A DNA stretch of 7,846 bases. Source: Actinomycetota bacterium (GTDB taxonomy: Bacteria > Actinomycetota > Thermoleophilia > Gaiellales > Gaiellaceae). Where the stretch lies: assembly GCA_013817555.1 (NCBI GenBank), contig JACDCN010000093.1, forward strand, positions 1-7,846. The letters are read 5' to 3'. The translations under genes were made by a program, and so were the position numbers. Each line of letters starts with the position of its first letter. The first letter of the stretch is position 1. Shown here one piece after another: positions 5,053 to 7,846 of this stretch. The notes beneath the pieces were generated by a model, which searched no databases, was not told the DNA's origin, and was given only the letters and a program-made list of their open reading frames with translations.

Positions 5053-6786
5053 TTACAGGACCTTTTCCTTGACCTGGGCCACCCACTTGAGCGACTGGAG
5101 GTAGGCCAGCGACTTCGGGCGGCGCAGCACCTCGGCGGTGCGGAGCGAGAGCAGGAACTCCTCAGCGCCCTCGAATCGCCGCATGGTGACGGCGCCCGTT
5201 CCGACACCCTGCACGACGTGGGCATCGGAACCGGCGCCCTGGAGGAGCCGGTACTTGCGAGCGAAGCGGAGCGCCTCGTCGTTGAACGAGTCGCGCAGGA
5301 GCCGTGCATTGAAGACCTCGAAGACATCGATCTCCGCGAGATGGCGATGGATGGTCGCGGGATCGGGGATCGCGTGCAGCCGGTCGAAGGGATGCGGGAG
5401 GTAGACGAGCCCGCCCTGCTCCCTGATCGCCTCGATCGTGTCTGCAAACGAGAGCCCCCGTGGGATCTCCTCCTCGAGGAAGAGGCCGATCACCTCGCCC
5501 TGGCCGTCGGTCTTGACCTCTTCACCGGGAATGACGACGAGGTCGCGGTCGCCGGCGAGCTCGACCGCTTCACGCGCGCCTCCGAAGACGTTGTGATCGG
5601 TGATCGCGATCCCTCCGAGGCCGATCTCCTCCGCGTGATCGAGGAGATCGGTGACAGGGATCGAGCAGTCGTGTGACCAGTCCGTGTGCATGTGCAGGTC
5701 GACGACGATCCAGTCGCGACCCTCGAGCGGGTCGGCGCCCACGACTCCGATGGCGCGGTCGCGGCGCTTGTGAGCGAGGCGTGAGTAAAGCGTATGGAGC
5801 TCCCTGGCGACGAGATCGAAGCTCTCCCGCTCCGCGCGTCGTTGGCCTTTGGCTGCGACGCGGCTCCGGAGCTCCCTGTCCGCGGTCAGTCGTTGGACGT
5901 CCGCGGCGACGCGGTCGGGATCGTCTCCGCCGCTCGCGATCGCGGCTCCCGATGCGGCAGCCTCGAGCGCCAGCCGGGCCTCGCCCTCAGGGGCGGGGAC
6001 GAAGATCGCCGCCTCCGCCAGGACGGCTGCGCGCTGCTCCGTTCGTCGCACCAGGCGGACGTGCGATCGGTCGCGAACCGAGCGTGGGATCGTTGGTCGG
6101 AATCCGAGCGGCTTGGTGTGTAGGAGCGTCAGCTCCCAGCCGGGGAGGTCGCGAAGGAGCCGTGCGACGGCTCGCGTCACGCCGCGCCCTGCAAGCTCGA
6201 GTTCGAGCGCGATCACCTGGCGCTTGTCTCCTGGGCGGAAAAGAGACGTGTCGACCCCGATGGGGACGAGCGCGTAGTCGCCCTCGAACCGCTCCTCGGC
6301 GGCGTCGGCGGTCGTCTGCGAGGTGGCGAGGAGGGCGTCGACGCGGGTGCGCAGTCGGTCTCGGCGGGAGCGCTGCGGCGGATAGACGAGACGGTCTGGC
6401 GAGAAGAAGGTCGCGGCTGTCAGCGCGTGTGTGGTGGTGAGCGCGAGGTACGACAAGCTCGGGAGGCCGGGCTCGAATCCGTGTACGACGTCGTAGCGAC
6501 CGCGTGCAAGAGCGAGTCGCAGATTCGCTCGGACTGCCACCGGAACACCCATGTTCGTGCGGCGGGAGATGGGGATCGACGGTCCGACTGCGATCACCTC
6601 CGCGTCCGTGCCTCGTTGGAGCGCACGTCGACCTGCCAGGAGATCTCGTGCGCGCGATGAGGGTGCGAGCACAGTCACCTCGTGGCCGAGCCTCCGGAGC
6701 GCAGCCGCCGTCCCCTCGATGTGCGCGTTCACCTCGTGCGGCTGCGACCACGCGAACGGCGTGACGAAGCAGATGCGCAGGCTCAT
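5053..6786 (-). CDS. GT4-like glycosyltransferase fused to a PHP-domain phosphoesterase
   Basis: A 577-residue two-domain protein. Residues 1-340 follow the GT-B fold: an N-terminal strand and loop (RICFVTPFAWSQPHEVNAHI), a hinge PIGVDTSLFRP (175-185), and an E-x7-E donor-site motif (E267, E275). The usual GRL-x3-KG donor-phosphate motif is weak: the Arg position aligns with L196 and the Lys with R201, so transfer activity is less certain. Residues 358-577 form a complete PHP metal site: H365 and H367 (DLHMHTDWSHD, with D373), D397 and H398 (ITDHN), E422 (GEEVKT), H465 (PHPFD), D521 and H523 (SDAH). PHP domains of this kind hydrolyse phosphoesters with a multinuclear metal centre. The join is a charged linker at about 338-357. 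ATG 6786 precedes the first strand and has a TAGACT box ten bases upstream. It is the first gene of the leftward run. Confidence 0.88.
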   Translation of the reverse strand: MSLRICFVTPFAWSQPHEVNAHIEGTAAALRRLGHEVTVLAPSSRARDLLAGRRALQRGTDAEVIAVGPSIPISRRTNMGVPVAVRANLRLALARGRYDVVHGFEPGLPSLSYLALTTTHALTAATFFSPDRLVYPPQRSRRDRLRTRVDALLATSQTTADAAEERFEGDYALVPIGVDTSLFRPGDKRQVIALELELAGRGVTRAVARLLRDLPGWELTLLHTKPLGFRPTIPRSVRDRSHVRLVRRTEQRAAVLAEAAIFVPAPEGEARLALEAAASGAAIASGGDDPDRVAADVQRLTADRELRSRVAAKGQRRAERESFDLVARELHTLYSRLAHKRRDRAIGVVGADPLEGRDWIVVDLHMHTDWSHDCSIPVTDLLDHAEEIGLGGIAITDHNVFGGAREAVELAGDRDLVVIPGEEVKTDGQGEVIGLFLEEEIPRGLSFADTIEAIREQGGLVYLPHPFDRLHAIPDPATIHRHLAEIDVFEVFNARLLRDSFNDEALRFARKYRLLQGAGSDAHVVQGVGTGAVTMRRFEGAEEFLLSLRTAEVLRRPKSLAYLQSLKWVAQVKEKVL

Positions 6787-6796
6787 CGGTTTGGCG

Positions 6797-6802
6797 AGTC
6801 TA
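6797..6802 (-). promoter_or_regulatory. Predicted -10 box (TAGACT) for the GT-PHP gene
   Basis: On the minus strand TAGACT (TANNNT) stands ten bases before ATG 6786, so the leader would be only a few bases long. No ribosome binding site is visible and the -35 match is weak. It would drive the three-gene leftward run. Confidence 0.4.
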
Positions 6803-6845
6803 GCCCGCTAGCGCTCGGGGTCGTCTTCGGGCCCAGTGCAACTTG

Positions 6846-6851
6846 TAACTT
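6846..6851 (+). promoter_or_regulatory. Predicted -10 box (TAACTT) for the CDGSH gene
   Basis: TAACTT lies six bases before ATG 6858, the spacing of leaderless transcripts in actinobacteria. It is inside a short direct repeat, AACTTG at 6840-6845 and 6847-6852, which could also be an operator. No Shine-Dalgarno is present. Confidence 0.45.
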
Positions 6852-6857
6852 GGGCGC

Positions 6858-7076
6858 ATGAGCGAGGTCACCATCAAGGCCCGCGCCAACGGTCCCTATA
6901 AGGTCGAGGGGCCGGTACGCGTGATCGATGCGGACGGGAACGAGTTCGTGCTCCCGGAAGGAAGCGCGATCGTGCTCTGCCGGTGCGGGCACTCGCGGAC
7001 GAAGCCGTTCTGCGACGCGACCCACAAACGCGTGGGCTTTGTCGCCGACGACTCCGCGCCGCGAGTCCTCGAATAG
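6858..7076 (+). CDS. CDGSH iron-sulfur domain protein
   Basis: A 72-residue soluble protein made almost wholly of one CDGSH (mitoNEET-type) domain. The ligands of a labile [2Fe-2S] cluster are visible as C41, C43, C52 and H56 in CRCGHSRTKPFCDATHKRVGF (Cys-x-Cys, then CDATH in place of CDGSH), and the preceding strands GPVRVIDADGNEF are typical. Members act as electron carriers or redox/iron sensors; the bacterial partners are mostly unknown. There is no transmembrane anchor, unlike animal mitoNEET. It is monocistronic: divergent from the GT-PHP gene across 71 bases, and convergent with the inositol-phosphate synthase gene. Its stop TAG (7074-7076) directly abuts the stop of that gene. Confidence 0.9.
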   Translation: MSEVTIKARANGPYKVEGPVRVIDADGNEFVLPEGSAIVLCRCGHSRTKPFCDATHKRVGFVADDSAPRVLE

Positions 7077-7846
7077 CTATGCCTTCGCGGCCGCCTTCTT
7101 CCTCGAGACGGCGTTCTTCACGATGAAGCGCTCGCTCTGCTCGTGCGCCTCGTCGTCGCGGATCTGCTTCGGCGGCGACTTCATCAAGTACGCGCTCGGC
7201 GCCTCGAGCGCGCCCGAGAGGCCGTTGTTCAGGGCGAGCTTTGCGAGCCGGACGGCGTCGATCACGATTCCGGCCGAGTTCGGCGAATCCCACACCTCGA
7301 GCTTGAGCTCGAGATTGAGCGGCACGTCCCCGAAGGAGGAGCCCTCCATGCGGATGTACGCCCACTTGCGGTCGCTGAGCCACGGCACGAAGTCGGACGG
7401 GCCGACGTGGACGTTGTCCGCGCCGATGTCGTAGTCGAGCATCGACGTCACGGCGTTCGTCTTCGAGATCTTCTTCGACTCGAGCCGCTCCCGTTCCAGC
7501 ATGTTGCGGAAGTCGGAGTTGCCACCGACGTTGAGCTGCATCGTGCGATCGAGGTGGACCCCGCGGTCGCCGAACAGCGTCGTCAGAACGCGGTGTGTGA
7601 TCGTCGCGCCGACCTGTGACTTGATGTCGTCGCCGATGATCGGCACGCCGGCGTCCTCGAAGCGCTTCTGCCAATAGGGCTCCCGCGCAATGAAGACGGG
7701 CATGCAGTTCACCATCGCGACGCCGGCCTCGAGAATCTGCTCGGTATACCACTTGGTCGCAGCCTCGGAACCGACGGGAAGATAGTTGACGACGACGTCC
7801 GTGCCCGTTGCCTTGAGGATCCCGACGACGTCGTCCGTCTGGCCCG
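7077..7846 (-). CDS. ino1: myo-Inositol-1-phosphate synthase (partial, N terminus beyond right edge)
   Basis: Converts glucose 6-phosphate to 1D-myo-inositol 3-phosphate using NAD, the first step towards phosphatidylinositol and mycothiol in actinobacteria. The window holds the last 255 residues of a protein usually about 360 long. The frame continues from the edge (GQTDDVVGILKATGTDVVVN) without a break; the ATG at 7715 is internal, since the conserved NYLPVGSE lies before it. Other family signatures follow: MVNCMPVFIA, GDDIKSQVGATITHR, QLNVGGNSDFRNM, SKKISKTNAV, and SSFGDVPLNLELKLEVWDSPNSAG in two adjoining parts. They cover the catalytic and tetramer-forming region. The N-terminal NAD-binding glycine-rich loop is off the edge. 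The C terminus is a basic, alanine-rich tail (SRKKAAAKA). The archaeal/actinobacterial type is indicated by the short C-terminal region. No terminator lies between it and the convergent CDGSH gene. Confidence 0.95.
   Translation of the reverse strand, partial: GQTDDVVGILKATGTDVVVNYLPVGSEAATKWYTEQILEAGVAMVNCMPVFIAREPYWQKRFEDAGVPIIGDDIKSQVGATITHRVLTTLFGDRGVHLDRTMQLNVGGNSDFRNMLERERLESKKISKTNAVTSMLDYDIGADNVHVGPSDFVPWLSDRKWAYIRMEGSSFGDVPLNLELKLEVWDSPNSAGIVIDAVRLAKLALNNGLSGALEAPSAYLMKSPPKQIRDDEAHEQSERFIVKNAVSRKKAAAKA

Noticed and set aside
5987..6751. 254-codon minus-strand frame in another phase of the GT-PHP gene
   Set aside because: Same strand but different phase, Arg/Pro/His-rich, no domain; the GT-PHP frame carries all the motifs.
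1..7846. CRISPR arrays, tRNA or rRNA genes
   Set aside because: No regularly spaced repeats and no tRNA-like cloverleaf or rRNA sequence was seen on either strand; no tRNA lies at the element junction.

Overview
The window is GC-rich and densely packed, with the codon bias and gene content of a high-GC actinobacterium. The archaeal/actinobacterial-type inositol-phosphate synthase, the genes that start almost directly on a -10 box, and the very short gaps between genes all fit a deep-branching lineage such as Thermoleophilia. That placement is inference; there is no rRNA or marker gene here.

Layout. (1) Positions 1-1532, minus strand: a large serine recombinase and a possible small coupled gene running off the left edge. 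This looks like the right-hand end of an integrated mobile element. (2) About 1524-1640: a candidate junction between element and chromosome, rich in inverted repeats. (3) 1584-2195, plus strand: a small gene of unknown function, possibly cut at its 5' end, then a YjbQ/UPF0047 protein. (4) 2196-2329: an intergenic region with a compact cluster of palindromes and a promoter, then (2330-3697) an iron-sulfur RlmD/RumA-type rRNA uracil-C5 methyltransferase. (5) 3708-6786, minus strand: a tightly packed three-gene run, transcribed right to left. It encodes a fusion of a GT4-like glycosyltransferase to a PHP metal-dependent phosphoesterase, a uracil-DNA-glycosylase-like protein without the usual iron-sulfur cysteines, and a multi-pass membrane protein whose motifs resemble the presenilin/signal-peptide-peptidase aspartyl proteases. 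(6) 6787-6857: a divergent promoter region. (7) 6858-7076, plus strand: a CDGSH iron-sulfur protein. (8) 7077-7846, minus strand: the C-terminal two thirds of myo-inositol-1-phosphate synthase, cut by the right edge.

The chromosomal genes are housekeeping or accessory metabolic functions: rRNA modification, inositol phosphate for phosphatidylinositol or mycothiol, and iron-sulfur chemistry. The part least explained by known biology is the 3708-6786 run. A sugar-transfer/phosphoesterase fusion, a degenerate glycosylase fold and a presenilin-like protein are co-oriented and overlap or nearly touch, so they are probably co-expressed. I cannot assign them a joint pathway. The recombinase is the only gene with a consensus Shine-Dalgarno sequence, whereas three chromosomal genes carry a TANNNT box 6-10 bases before the start codon. 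This contrast supports a foreign origin for the left segment.
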